From: an uncultured delta proteobacterium
GTDB taxonomy: Bacteria; Desulfobacterota; Desulfovibrionia; Desulfovibrionales; Desulfovibrionaceae
Assembly (NCBI GenBank): GCA_903835685.1
Contig: CAILNX010000023.1
Location: forward strand, 33,316 to 97,315
Direction: 5' to 3'
DNA length: 64,000 nucleotides
The translations under genes and the position numbers were made by a program. This document shows positions 30,529 to 39,950 of this stretch, piece after piece; the first letter of the stretch is position 1; the number at the start of each line of letters is the position of its first letter. The notes under the pieces were generated by a model that saw only the letters and a program-made list of their open reading frames with translations, did no database searches and had not been told where the DNA came from.

Positions 30529-31803
30529 ATGTACAAGACCACCTTCACCGCCCGGGTCAAGACAGAAACCGAACCGAAAATGCGCCAACTCATGGGCGAC
30601 CGCTCGGCCGAGGTCTTTTTCTCGGAACTGGTGGACGCCCTCTACGAAAGGCGCACGCACCGCAATGTCCCGCCCATGTTCCGCGCGGACATGGACCGCT
30701 TCCTGTCTTCCTTCAGTCTCGTGGAGGACGCGGTGGCGGACATCATGAGCCAGGCGGAAAAGCAGATCGGCAAGGCCAGGGACGAAGCCAAGGCCCAGGC
30801 CGAGACCCTGGCCCACGAAATGGCGGCCCTCACTTCCCGCCTTGAAGAGCAAAAGAGCCGCATCGGGAGCCTGGAAGCCCAGGCCCAGGACGCCCAAAAG
30901 CGTCAGGAAACCCAGAACGTCGAGGCGGTCCAGACCATGCAGGATTGGCTGGGCCGGGAAAAGGTCTGGCGGGAGCGGGAGACCCAGTTGCAGGACCGTA
31001 TCGCCCGTCTGGAAGAGGAAGTCCAGGCCGCTGGCCGCAGGCACAACGGCTTGAAGGACGAAATCAGTGAGCTGAAAAGCACCCTGGAGGACGCCCGCCG
31101 GACCATTGAGGCCGGGGAGCGGCGCCTGGATGCCCAGTCCCAGTCCCAGTCGGCCGAGCTGAAAGCCAAGGACCTGGAGGCCGAGCGCCGGGTGCTCAAT
31201 GCCGAAAAATCGGCCAAGGACAGCTTGAGTGTCAAATACGAATCCCAGATCAAGGACCTGTTGTCCAAGGTGGACCAGGCCCGCAAGGAAGAACGGGAAA
31301 TCGCCAGCCGGGCCGCCACCAACGCCGAAAAGAAGATCCTGGGTCTGTCCTCCCAGGCCGAAGCCTCCCGCTCGGCGCTCAAGGCCGAACTGGCGGCCCT
31401 CACCTCCCATATCGACGACCTGCACAAGGAATACGCCCTGAAACTGGAGAAGGCCCGCATCGACGAGAGGGACAAGGCCTTGATCCGCGAGGACGAGGCC
31501 AAGGCCTCCCAGGAAAAGCAGTTCCTGGACCTGACCAATGAGAACAAGATCCTCAAGCAGCGCTTTGAGGCGCTCAAGACCAAGCAGGAGGAGACGGCCC
31601 GGGAGCACCAGAAGGCCCTGGACGGCCTGTCCCGGCGCATCGAGCAGGCCCGCCAGGAAGAGCGCGCCCATGCCCGCAAGACCTTGGATACGCTGAAATC
31701 ACGGGTTTCGGACATGGAGGGGCACATGGACAAGGCCCAGGAGACCATTCAGGCCCTGAAAAAGGAAAAGGGGCAGGAAACAGGGGGGCCGACGGCCGAC
31801 TAG
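30529..31803 (+). CDS. Coiled-coil protein with ribbon-helix-helix-like N terminus
   Basis: A 424-residue protein. Residues 1-45 (TTFTARVKTETEPKMRQLMG and SAEVFFSELVDALYERR) have the strand-helix-turn-helix pattern of CopG/MetJ ribbon-helix-helix proteins. From about residue 70 to 415 the sequence is nearly all charged heptads, with Gln, Glu, Lys and Arg, no Gly or Pro breaks of note, and no signal or membrane helix. This layout recalls KfrA-like or nucleoid-organising proteins, but I recognise no specific family. It is isolated: divergent from the CYTH gene and convergent with cheB. The fold call is inference from pattern only. Confidence 0.65.
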   Translation: MYKTTFTARVKTETEPKMRQLMGDRSAEVFFSELVDALYERRTHRNVPPMFRADMDRFLSSFSLVEDAVADIMSQAEKQIGKARDEAKAQAETLAHEMAALTSRLEEQKSRIGSLEAQAQDAQKRQETQNVEAVQTMQDWLGREKVWRERETQLQDRIARLEEEVQAAGRRHNGLKDEISELKSTLEDARRTIEAGERRLDAQSQSQSAELKAKDLEAERRVLNAEKSAKDSLSVKYESQIKDLLSKVDQARKEEREIASRAATNAEKKILGLSSQAEASRSALKAELAALTSHIDDLHKEYALKLEKARIDERDKALIREDEAKASQEKQFLDLTNENKILKQRFEALKTKQEETAREHQKALDGLSRRIEQARQEERAHARKTLDTLKSRVSDMEGHMDKAQETIQALKKEKGQETGGPTAD

Positions 31804-31870
31804 GAAATCCTTCCGGAAAAAGAGCATTCTTTCACTTGTCTTTCGGAGTGGCGTGCGCCCGGACGCGACT

Positions 31871-32947
31871 CTAGCCTGCCTTGTAATGGCGCATGACCTC
31901 GGCGCAGATGGACGGAAGCGGCATGATCTTGTCCACCCCGCCCTTCTTGATGGCCTCTTGAGGCATGCCGAAGACCACGCTGGTGGCCTCGTCCTGCGCG
32001 ATGCAATACGCTCCGCCCTCGTGCATCTCGGCCATGCCCTTGGCCCCGTCGTCGCCCATGCCGGTCATGATCACTCCGATGACGTTCTTGCCCGCATACC
32101 TGGACCCGGAACGGAACAGCACGTCCACGCTCGGCCGGTGGCGGCTGACCAAGGGGCCGTCCTTGACCTCCACGAAATAGCGCGCGCCGCTGCGCTTGAG
32201 CAGCATGTGCTTGTTGCCAGGGGCGATCAAGGCCCGGCCGGGAATGATGGTGTCGTTGTCCTCGGCCTCCTTGACCGTGATGCGGCAGGTCAAATCCAGG
32301 CGCTTGGCGAATGCGGCGGTGAAATGCTCGGGCATGTGCTGGACAATGGCGATGCCCGGGCTGTCGGCCGGAAAGGCCTCCAGAAAGACCTTCAAGGCCT
32401 CGGTTCCGCCGGTCGAGGCCCCCACCAGCACCACCTTTTCCGTGGTCTGGAGGCTCATGGGCGGCTTGCCCTTGGCGATGACCACGTCAGCGTCCAGCTT
32501 GGGCTGGACCTTCATGGGCATGCCCACCCTGATCTTGCGCATGTTGGCTGCGGCCGCGGCCTTGACCGCGTCGCAGATGCGTATCCTGGACTCCTCCAGA
32601 AATTTCTTGGTGTCCAGCCGGGGCTTGGTGATGATTTCCGTGGCCCCGTACTCAAAGGCCTTCAGGGCCGTCTCGCTGCCCTCCAGGGTCAGGGAGGAGC
32701 AGATGACCACCGGGATGGGGTGCTGGCTCATGATCTTGCGCAGAAACGTCAGTCCGTCCATGCGCGGCATTTCGATGTCCAGGGTGATGACGTCCGGGAC
32801 TTCCTCCTCCATGCGCTTGGCCGCGACAAAGGGGTCCCCGGCCGAGCCCATGACCTCGATGTCCGGGTCCGAAGAGAGCATCTGCACCAGGGTCTGACGC
32901 ACCAGGGCGGAGTCGTCCACAACCAGAACGCGAATCTTCTTGGTCAT
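31871..32947 (-). CDS. cheB: Chemotaxis response regulator / protein-glutamate methylesterase CheB
   Basis: A 358-residue two-domain protein. The receiver (residues 1-125) has [14 protein letters not shown], the phospho-acceptor Asp in [15 protein letters not shown] and the conserved Lys after SSLT. The methylesterase domain carries the nucleophile Ser in [14 protein letters not shown], His in [14 protein letters not shown], and Asp in [12 protein letters not shown]. It removes methyl groups from chemoreceptors for adaptation. Last gene of cheA-cheR-cheB. Confidence 0.96.
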   Translation of the reverse strand: MTKKIRVLVVDDSALVRQTLVQMLSSDPDIEVMGSAGDPFVAAKRMEEEVPDVITLDIEMPRMDGLTFLRKIMSQHPIPVVICSSLTLEGSETALKAFEYGATEIITKPRLDTKKFLEESRIRICDAVKAAAAANMRKIRVGMPMKVQPKLDADVVIAKGKPPMSLQTTEKVVLVGASTGGTEALKVFLEAFPADSPGIAIVQHMPEHFTAAFAKRLDLTCRITVKEAEDNDTIIPGRALIAPGNKHMLLKRSGARYFVEVKDGPLVSRHRPSVDVLFRSGSRYAGKNVIGVIMTGMGDDGAKGMAEMHEGGAYCIAQDEATSVVFGMPQEAIKKGGVDKIMPLPSICAEVMRHYKAG

Positions 32948-33002
32948 CGTCCTCTCCGAAAAAACCGTGACGCTGTCCCGGCCTTCAGGCCAGGGGGCGG
33001 TA

Positions 33003-33884
33003 TTAAATCCGTTTGTACACTGTCGGGGCCACCTGCTCCAGGGGCAGGGTCATGCCGGTCAGGCTCTCGGAATGCCCGATGAAAAGATACCCGCCCGGCT
33101 TTAAGTGCCGACAGAACTTGTTGAACAGTTTTTCCTGGGTGGGCCGGTCGAAATAAATCACCACGTTGCGGCAAAAAATCACGTTCACCGTGGTTTTTAA
33201 GTCGAACTCGTCCATGAAATTCAGGCGGTCAAAGGAAATGGCCTCGCGCAACTCCCGGGACACCCGCACCAGGCGGCGGGTCTTGTCCTTGCTGCGCAGG
33301 AGGTATTTCTTTTTCATGTGATTGGGGACCGGGGCCACTTTTTCCTCGGCGTACACCCCGCGCATGGCCTTTTCCAGAACCTCCAAGGAGATGTCCGTGG
33401 CCAGGATGCTGAACCGGAAGGAGGGATTCTGCTCGGCGAACTCCGAGAGCACCATGGACAGGGTGTAGGGCTCCTCACCCGAGGAGCACCCGGCGCTCCA
33501 GATGTGGAAGGCCTCGCCCCGGTGCCGGGAGTAGAATTCCGGCAGGAGCCTGCCGTACAATATCTCGAAATGCTTGGGCTCGCGGAAAAAGTCCGTGGTG
33601 TTGGTGGTCACGGCATTGATGAGATAGAAAAGCTCCTTGTCCATGCCGCTCGGGCTGAACAAGAAGTCACAGTATTCCTTGTAGTTGGACATGCCCAGGA
33701 CCCGCAGCCGCTTTTGCAGCCGGGCCTCCAGCATGGTCTTTTTGGACGGGGGCAGCTTGATCCCGAATTCACCGTGGATGAAATCGCTGAAAATCTTGAA
33801 CTGCTTGTCGCCCATGGAGGTGGGCTTGGCCACGGGTTGGTTGGGGTCGTACGTACTGTTCAGAGCCATATGAGGTATCCGCAA
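33003..33884 (-). CDS. cheR: Chemoreceptor methyltransferase CheR
   Basis: A 293-residue SAM-dependent enzyme methylating glutamates on chemoreceptors. The N-terminal helical domain ([24 protein letters not shown]) is followed by the SAM motif [20 protein letters not shown] and [33 protein letters not shown] and GHSESLTGM are the family C-terminal motifs. Separated by 55 bases from cheB and 41 from cheA. Confidence 0.96.
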   Translation of the reverse strand: MRIPHMALNSTYDPNQPVAKPTSMGDKQFKIFSDFIHGEFGIKLPPSKKTMLEARLQKRLRVLGMSNYKEYCDFLFSPSGMDKELFYLINAVTTNTTDFFREPKHFEILYGRLLPEFYSRHRGEAFHIWSAGCSSGEEPYTLSMVLSEFAEQNPSFRFSILATDISLEVLEKAMRGVYAEEKVAPVPNHMKKKYLLRSKDKTRRLVRVSRELREAISFDRLNFMDEFDLKTTVNVIFCRNVVIYFDRPTQEKLFNKFCRHLKPGGYLFIGHSESLTGMTLPLEQVAPTVYKRI

Positions 33885-33925
33885 ACGGATGGGTTAAGGA
33901 AAAGGGCGAAATCAACGCGCCCGGA

Positions 33926-36130
33926 TCAGTTGCGCCGCTCCACGTGACGTCCCATGACCGCGCGCACCAGCCGGGGTACGTCCAGGATCAGGGCCATGGT
34001 GCCGTCTCCCTTGATGGTGGCCCCGGAGATGCCTTCCACGTCGCGGTACACCCGGCCCAGGGATTTGATGACCGTCTGGTGTTCGCCGATGACATGGTCC
34101 ACCACGATGCCCACCCGGGTGCCCTCCACTCCGGTGATGACGATCTGCTCGATAGGCGGGCACTGCCCGGGGGTTTCGAACCAGTCCCGCAGCCGGATGT
34201 AGGGCACGATCTCCCCGCGCAGGTTGATGATCTGCTGGCCGTGGGAGTTCTCCACGTCCTCGCGGGTGAGCTCCACGCACTCCTCCACCAGGGACAGGGG
34301 GACCACGAAGTACTCCCCGCCGGTGACCACCTGGAGCCCGTCGATGATGGCCAGGGTCAGGGGCAGCTTGACAGTGATGGTGGACCCCTTGCCCACCTCG
34401 CTCTGCAGGTCGATGCTGCCGCGCAGCGAATCGATGGCCCGCTTGACCACGTCCATGCCCACGCCTCGGCCGGATACGCTGGTCACCTTCTGGGCCGTGG
34501 AGAATCCAGGCTGGAAGATGAGATTCAAAGTCTCCTTGAGGGGCAGGTCCACGTCCGGGGGAATGAGCCCCCGCTCCACGGCCTTTTTCTGGATGGCCAC
34601 CGGGTCCATGCCCTTGCCGTCGTCAATGATCTGGATGAGCACCTCCCCGCCCGAGTGCTCGGCGGACAGGATGATGGTCCCCTTGGCCGGCTTGCCCTGG
34701 GCCGCGCGCTCCCCAGGGGATTCGATGCCGTGGTCGATGCTGTTGCGCAGGAGGTGGACCAGGGGATCGCCCAGACGCTCGATGACGGTCTTGTCCAATT
34801 CCGTCTCGGCCCCCCGGGTGATGAGCTCCATCTCCTTGCCCAGCTCATTGCTCAAGTCGCGGACCAGGCGGCGAAATTTGCTGAAGGTGGTGCCGATGGG
34901 CAACATCCGGATGCCCAGGGTGTTGTCCCTGAGCTCATCGGAAAGGCGCTCCAACTGCTCGGCCAGGGCGGTCAGAGAGGCGTCGCCCTTCTGGCCCACC
35001 ACCTGGGAAATCTGGGCCTGGACAATGACCAGTTCGCCCACCAGGTCCACCAGGTAGTCCAGCTTTTCCGCTGCCACCCGGATGCTGGAGGTGTCCGCGG
35101 CGGCCTTGGCCTTGTCGGCGTCAGGCGGGGCCGACTTGAGTGCAGGCACGGGCTTGGGTGGACGCTGGGCCTTGATCTCCTTGATGACCGCCTGCTCCAT
35201 GAGGGCCGATTCGATGACCGATTCCGCAGCCAGACCGGCCTCGGCCAGGATGCGGCCCAGGGGCTTCTGGTTGCTCAAGGCCCTTTCCAGCTCCTCGGGC
35301 CGCACGTCCCCGCGTTCGATGAGGATCTGGCCCAGGCGCTTGGGTTCGTCCTCTTCGCTCTCGTCCCGGAGATCCTCGAGCACGGACACGGACACGTCCA
35401 GGTCCCCTTCGGCGAAGAAAAACACGTCCTCAATGGCCGCTTGCGGTTCGGCGGAGCGCAGGATCACGTCCCACCACACATAGCGGGTGTCCGGGTCGAA
35501 ATCGCGCAGGTTGGGAATGTCCTTGGTGTGAGCGATGGTCCGGGCCTGGCCCAGCTTGCCGAGCTCCTCGAACACGGACTGGAGATTCTCCGTGGCGCTG
35601 GACCCGGTGGTCTGGCGTTTGATGCGGATGCGGTAGACGATGGGCGCGTCCAGAAGGCTTGGCCCTTCGGGTGCGGGTGGGGCTTGCGGGGAATCCCCGG
35701 GTTCCAGGTCATCCTGTTCGACCTGGGCCGCTGGCGCGGGGGCGGCCATGCGCTGCAGGGCGCGCAGGCCTTCCAGGATGGCTACGGCAGCCTCGGGGTC
35801 GGTCTCCTGGCCATCCAGGGAGCCATCGAGCATTTCCTTGATATGGTCCCGGGCTGAAAAGACCAGGTTGAGCAGGTCCTTGGTGACGCTGAGTTCCTCG
35901 TTGCGGACCTGTTCGAAAACCGTCTCCACCTCGTGGGCGAAACTGGCGATGTCGTTGAATCCGAACATGGAGCCAGAGCCTTTGATGGTGTGCATGGCCC
36001 GGAAGATGCGGTTGATCAGATCGCGATCCGTGGGGGCCTGCTCAAGTTCCAAGAGGCCAGTCTCGAGTTCGCCTAAGAGTTCGTAGGCTTCTTCGCGAAA
36101 GGCTTGTTTTTGCAGTTCGTCCTGGCCCAT
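33926..36130 (-). CDS. cheA: Chemotaxis histidine kinase CheA with extra central module
   Basis: A 734-residue kinase. His47 in AMHTIKGSGSMFG is the phosphorylated residue of P1. A P2-like domain spans about 160-260. Residues 270-335 contain two short repeats, LGQILIERGDVRPEELERAL and LGRILAEAGLAAESVIESAL, that look like the MshEN/GspE-N fold, not usual for CheA. Then come P3 dimerisation (LVDLVGELVIVQAQIS), the ATPase (RNSIDHGIESPGE, DDGKGMD, GRGVGMDVVKRAI) and a CheW-like regulatory domain. The ATG at 36130 is preferred for its GGAG; an in-frame start at 36181 exists. Heads the che operon. Confidence 0.95.
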   Translation of the reverse strand: MGQDELQKQAFREEAYELLGELETGLLELEQAPTDRDLINRIFRAMHTIKGSGSMFGFNDIASFAHEVETVFEQVRNEELSVTKDLLNLVFSARDHIKEMLDGSLDGQETDPEAAVAILEGLRALQRMAAPAPAAQVEQDDLEPGDSPQAPPAPEGPSLLDAPIVYRIRIKRQTTGSSATENLQSVFEELGKLGQARTIAHTKDIPNLRDFDPDTRYVWWDVILRSAEPQAAIEDVFFFAEGDLDVSVSVLEDLRDESEEDEPKRLGQILIERGDVRPEELERALSNQKPLGRILAEAGLAAESVIESALMEQAVIKEIKAQRPPKPVPALKSAPPDADKAKAAADTSSIRVAAEKLDYLVDLVGELVIVQAQISQVVGQKGDASLTALAEQLERLSDELRDNTLGIRMLPIGTTFSKFRRLVRDLSNELGKEMELITRGAETELDKTVIERLGDPLVHLLRNSIDHGIESPGERAAQGKPAKGTIILSAEHSGGEVLIQIIDDGKGMDPVAIQKKAVERGLIPPDVDLPLKETLNLIFQPGFSTAQKVTSVSGRGVGMDVVKRAIDSLRGSIDLQSEVGKGSTITVKLPLTLAIIDGLQVVTGGEYFVVPLSLVEECVELTREDVENSHGQQIINLRGEIVPYIRLRDWFETPGQCPPIEQIVITGVEGTRVGIVVDHVIGEHQTVIKSLGRVYRDVEGISGATIKGDGTMALILDVPRLVRAVMGRHVERRN

Positions 36131-36490
36131 TCCTGCTCCGCGTGAAGGGTTGACGTATCCAGGGGCCTGGGGGCGCTCCAAGGGCAGTTCCCAGAATTCC
36201 AGCGCTTTTTTTCAGAAAAGAATCATGCGCACCAAAAGGGAAAAGGCCATTGTCCCTTGCCCCAAGTCCAACCCGTCCAGCGCAACTCCCGGGAAAGCGC
36301 AACGGACACGCTCCTCGGTGAATTTCATTCCTTTGATACTTTAGACCTTTTCGGATGGCAAGGCAATGCTCGCAAGTTCTAACGTCGAACATGCCGCCCA
36401 ATGGCCGCACGATACCCTGAGTTCTGCCGGGAGGTCCCAAGAACAGGGGACCAGGGCATTTCCCGGAACAATCCGGCACGATGACATTTG

Positions 36491-36511
36491 CAAGCGATAT
36501 ATGATCGCTTG
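36491..36511. promoter_or_regulatory. 8-bp inverted repeat
   Basis: CAAGCGAT (36491-36498) and ATCGCTTG (36504-36511) are perfect inverted copies with a 5-base spacer, suitable for a dimeric regulator. A TATGAT -10-like hexamer overlaps the centre. No known consensus recognised. Confidence 0.35.
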
Positions 36512-36643
36512 TAATGCATCAGAGATTCTGATTTCATGGCAGGACCGGCCGGATTCTCTGTCTGATCCCGGCCCTGAGCCTCACCTGGCCACATCCCCGA
36601 ACGCCCGTGCTTCCATGTATTAAATTCAACAATAATCCCTTAT

Positions 36644-36666
36644 ACTAGAAAAAGTCTAGTTTTTAT
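36644..36666 (+). terminator. Orphan plus-strand terminator-like hairpin
   Basis: ACTAGA (36644-36649) pairs with TCTAGT (36655-36660) across AAAAG and is followed by TTTTAT on the plus strand. No plus-strand gene precedes it, so it may end an unannotated small RNA or be an operator. Confidence 0.35.
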
Positions 36667-36830
36667 CTAGATTTAAATTGCGCCTTGCACTCCCTTAAGA
36701 CCAAGGCCCTTCCGGTCCTGAACGCTCCCTGGTCTCAGGGTTTGATGCCGCTCCACGCGATTGAACCGACGGCCGCTCAGCGCCACCACCCAAAATAAAC
36801 TCAAAATGGATATGCTGGAAACGAATGAAG

Positions 36831-36853
36831 GCCCTCCTGGCGGACAGGAGGGC
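36831..36853 (-). terminator. Terminator hairpin of the EF-G gene
   Basis: GCCCTCCTG (36831-36839) and CAGGAGGGC (36845-36853) form a perfect 9-bp stem with a 5-base loop, 42 bases beyond the stop on the minus strand. The T run after it is weak. Confidence 0.55.
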
Positions 36854-36894
36854 TGTGCTTCTGGCTCAATCAGGGAAAAAGTGAGGGGGACGGC

Positions 36895-38943
36895 TTAATG
36901 CAGGACGTCGAATCGTTCGAAATGCATGGAGAATCCTGCCCGGCCCTGGGTGGCTGAACGCAGGTCCGTGGAAAAGCCGAACATGCGGCTTAAAGGGGCC
37001 AGGGCTTGCACGATCTTTTGCGCGCCCCGGTCGATCATGTTGTCCACCTTGGCCCCCTTGGCGCCCAGGAGGCCGACCACATCGCCCACGAACTCGCCGG
37101 GGACCGGAATCTCCACGCGCATGATCGGTTCGAGCAGGAGCGGATCGGCAGCGGCCAGGGCCTTTTTCAGGGCCTGGGCCGCGGCCATGCGGTAGCCCAC
37201 GGCGCTGGATTGAGAGTCCCGGCGCTTGAGTTCCAGGACCCGCACCAGCACGTCCTGGACCGGGTAGCCTTTGAGCACCCCGCTCTGCAAGGAGTCGGTG
37301 AGCCCCTCGTGGGCGGCGTCCAGCCAGGCCGAAGGCCACAGGGCCGGGTCCACCTCGAAGCGGATGACCCGTCCCTGGTCCCGGGCCAGGGGCTCCACGG
37401 CCACCCGCACATATCCGTAGTGCATATCCTCGCCCAGCTCCCGGCTGAACTCCTCGGCCCCTTCGGCCGTGCGCCCGGCGGTCTCCTGATAGACCACCTG
37501 GGGCTTGCCCGCGCGCGGGGACAGGGAATGCTCCCGGGCCAAACGTTCAAGTACTACTTCAAGGTGGAGTTCGCCCATGCCCGAGAGGATGATCTGCCCG
37601 GAATCCTGGTCGATCTCCTTGCGCAGGGTGGGGTCCTCCAGCATGTACTTGTCCAGTATCTCGTTCACCCGGTCGGCTTCCTCGGCGTTGCGCGGCTCGA
37701 TGGCCAGGGAGATGACCGGCTTGTACCCCTCGATCTGCTCCAGGATGATGGGGTCCGAGGCCAGGCACAGGGTGTCTCCGGTGCGGGCCAGGCGCATCCC
37801 GGCCGCAGCCACGATGTCCCCGGCCTGGGCCGATTCCAGAGGCTCCTTGCGGTCGGCGTGGAGCCTGAACAGCCGGGCCACCCGCTCCTCCTGGCCCTGG
37901 GTGGAGTTGAACACCGTGCTCCCGGCCGCAAGCACGCCCGAATACAGGCGCATGAGCACCAGACGGCGGCCGGTCTCCGTGGTCAGCTTGAAGGCCAGGG
38001 CCGAGAGCGGGGCGTCCTTCTGGGCCGGGAAGGACTTCTTCTCGCCCGAGGCCGGGTCCACGCCCTCCACCTGGGGCACGTCGGCCGGGCTGGGCAGATA
38101 CAGGCAGATGGCGTCGATGAGCGGCTGCACGCCCACGTTCTTCAGGGCCGAACCGGCCAGGGTGGGCACCAGCTTGAGCCCGATGGTGGCCCGGCGGATG
38201 GCTTGGCGTACGGTGTCCGGCTCAATGTCCGTCCCGGCCAGATAGAGGTCGCACAGGGGCTCGTCCTCTTCGGCCAGGGTCTCCAGCATCCGGTCGCGCC
38301 AGGGGGCCAGGCGTTCGGCCTCGGCCGGGGAAAGCTCCCGGGCCTCGTAGTCCATGCCCTGGCTGGCCGGATCGAACACCAGGCGGCGCATGCCCACCAG
38401 GTCGAACACGGCTGAGAATTCCTGCCCCTCCCCGTCCGGGACCTGGATGGCCAGGGGCCTCGCTCCCAATTTGTCCTTCATGGAGGTCAGAACGTCCTGA
38501 AAATTCGCTCCCAGCCGGTCCATCTTGTTCACAAAGGCCAGCTTGGGCACGTGGTAGTTCTCGCTCTGCCGCCAGACCGTCTCGGACTGGGGCTCCACCC
38601 CGCCCACGGCGCAGAACACGCCCACGGCCCCGTCCAGAACCCGAAGCGACCGCTGCACCTCAATGGTGAAGTCCACGTGGCCCGGGGTGTCGATGATGTT
38701 GATGGTGTTCGCGCCCCACTGGCAGGTGGTCAGGGCCGAGGTGATGGTGATGCCCCGCTCCTGCTCCTCGGGCATGAAATCCATGGTGGCCGTGCCTTCG
38801 TGCACCTCGCCCATGCGGTGGATGCGGCCGGAATAAAAGAGGATGCGTTCGGACAGGGTGGTCTTGCCCGCGTCGATGTGCGCGATGATCCCGATGTTGC
38901 GCAGCCGGTCCAGATGGCCTTTGCCGTCCTTTTTCTTGCTCAT
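36895..38943 (-). CDS. Elongation factor G paralogue (EF-G2-like)
   Basis: A 682-residue translational GTPase with all five EF-G domains. G1 is IIAHIDAGKTTLSERILF, G2 region QERGITITSALTTCQW, G3 DTPGHVDF and G4 NKMD. Thr at the canonical position of the first motif is followed by Leu-Ser rather than Thr-Thr, and the tail ends MFGFSTDLRSATQGRAGFSM, as in bacterial EF-G copies outside the str operon. No rpsL, rpsG or tuf is adjacent, so this is probably the secondary EF-G. The ATG at 38943 overlaps the stop of the upstream unknown gene by four bases, so the pair is coupled. Confidence 0.88.
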   Translation of the reverse strand: MSKKKDGKGHLDRLRNIGIIAHIDAGKTTLSERILFYSGRIHRMGEVHEGTATMDFMPEEQERGITITSALTTCQWGANTINIIDTPGHVDFTIEVQRSLRVLDGAVGVFCAVGGVEPQSETVWRQSENYHVPKLAFVNKMDRLGANFQDVLTSMKDKLGARPLAIQVPDGEGQEFSAVFDLVGMRRLVFDPASQGMDYEARELSPAEAERLAPWRDRMLETLAEEDEPLCDLYLAGTDIEPDTVRQAIRRATIGLKLVPTLAGSALKNVGVQPLIDAICLYLPSPADVPQVEGVDPASGEKKSFPAQKDAPLSALAFKLTTETGRRLVLMRLYSGVLAAGSTVFNSTQGQEERVARLFRLHADRKEPLESAQAGDIVAAAGMRLARTGDTLCLASDPIILEQIEGYKPVISLAIEPRNAEEADRVNEILDKYMLEDPTLRKEIDQDSGQIILSGMGELHLEVVLERLAREHSLSPRAGKPQVVYQETAGRTAEGAEEFSRELGEDMHYGYVRVAVEPLARDQGRVIRFEVDPALWPSAWLDAAHEGLTDSLQSGVLKGYPVQDVLVRVLELKRRDSQSSAVGYRMAAAQALKKALAAADPLLLEPIMRVEIPVPGEFVGDVVGLLGAKGAKVDNMIDRGAQKIVQALAPLSRMFGFSTDLRSATQGRAGFSMHFERFDVLH

Positions 38944-39884
38944 GACTGGCCTTGGTCCCCCTGCCAGGTGAACCAGCCCAGGCGCGGCCGGAAGAAGCAT
39001 TCGGCCGAAAGCCCGGGCCAGGCCCAACAGGGCTCCTGGCCAGGCCCGAGCACCAGAGGCGCGCCGCCCAGGTACTGGCCCATGCGTTCCTCGGAAAGAT
39101 ACACGGCGTCAAAGGCCGAGGCCGAGAACCGCTCCATGTCCCCCTTGCGGCGGGAGAAACCCTTGTCCGGAAGCCGGGGGCAGGGGCCGAAGACCGCGAA
39201 GCGCAGGTCCGGATGGGCGAAGCGCAGGGCGGCCAGGTCGAAGTCGTCGGGATCGTCCAGCCATACTCCGGCCTCGGCCGCCACCGGGGCCTGGGCCACT
39301 CCCAGGCCAGCACCCAGGGGACCGGGCTGAGGCAGAACCCCGGCGTCCAGGCCGGGAAAGGAATACAGCAACCCGGGCCGTCCCAGGCGGTTCAAATGGG
39401 CCAGGAGGCGGTCCAGGGACTTGGGCGTGAGCACGCAGGCCCGCTCCTGCCCGGCCAGTTCCAGGGCCGTGAGCAGGGCCGGGACTGGCGATGGAACTGG
39501 CGATGGGAGCGGCGACGAGGCCGAGCTCGCGCCTTTGGCCGGGGCGTCCTGAAGCAGAAAGGCCACCAGGACCTCCCCCACCCCGGCGGTCAGGGCCGGA
39601 AGGAGCGCGGCCAGGAGCCGGGCCGGTGAGGAAAAGTCCAAAGGAAGCAGGAAGATGGCGAAATCGAGAGGGGTCGAATGGGACAGGGTGAAGTATCCGG
39701 CCCGGGGATGCCCGGTTTCCAGCACCTTCCAGCCCACGGCCGGAGGATGCCGGTCGTAGAGCCGGGCCAGGCAGGCCTTGATCCAACCGCGCTGGCGGTC
39801 GTCCATGGATTCGTAGGCTTGGCCGAAGTCCTGATCCGGGATCAGGTCCGCCTCAAGCCAGGCGGGCAGGACGCGGTCTCCCAT
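38940..39884 (-). CDS. Uncharacterised protein translationally coupled to EF-G2
   Basis: A 314-residue soluble protein with no clear family. It has no signal or membrane helix. A segment LLTALELAGQERACVLTPK faintly recalls the substrate-loop layout of histidinol dehydrogenase/aldehyde dehydrogenase-like proteins, but catalytic residues are not evident, so I do not assign it. A 12-base tandem repeat near 39482-39505 encodes SPVP-SPVP. The C terminus carries several Trp (WAWPG, WFTWQ). Its stop codon overlaps the EF-G start by four bases. Low-complexity Ala/Leu/Gly content may be mostly GC drift. Confidence 0.6.
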   Translation of the reverse strand: MGDRVLPAWLEADLIPDQDFGQAYESMDDRQRGWIKACLARLYDRHPPAVGWKVLETGHPRAGYFTLSHSTPLDFAIFLLPLDFSSPARLLAALLPALTAGVGEVLVAFLLQDAPAKGASSASSPLPSPVPSPVPALLTALELAGQERACVLTPKSLDRLLAHLNRLGRPGLLYSFPGLDAGVLPQPGPLGAGLGVAQAPVAAEAGVWLDDPDDFDLAALRFAHPDLRFAVFGPCPRLPDKGFSRRKGDMERFSASAFDAVYLSEERMGQYLGGAPLVLGPGQEPCWAWPGLSAECFFRPRLGWFTWQGDQGQS

Positions 39885-39950
39885 GGCGGCGGTCGATCTC
39901 CCAATGTTGCGAACCGGCCCCGCCGGAGGCCGGGCCGCCCGGTTTGAAGG

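Larger units (their letters stand above)
36131..36894. other. Gene-free intergenic gap with hairpins
   Basis: The 764 bases between cheA and the EF-G gene hold no convincing gene on either strand; the open frames here lack ribosome sites and normal codon use. GC content drops sharply near 36600-36700. Three inverted repeats are present at 36491-36511, 36644-36660 and 36831-36853. The cheA promoter should be within the left part. Confidence 0.6.

Noticed and set aside
33944..35857. A 637-residue plus-strand frame opposite cheA
   Set aside because: Antisense shadow, rich in His/Gln/Gly/Asp without domain pattern.
36366..36623. Small frame of 85 residues in the cheA to EF-G gap
   Set aside because: Composition unlike the coding genes, no ribosome-binding site, and overlapping frames on the other strand are equally good.
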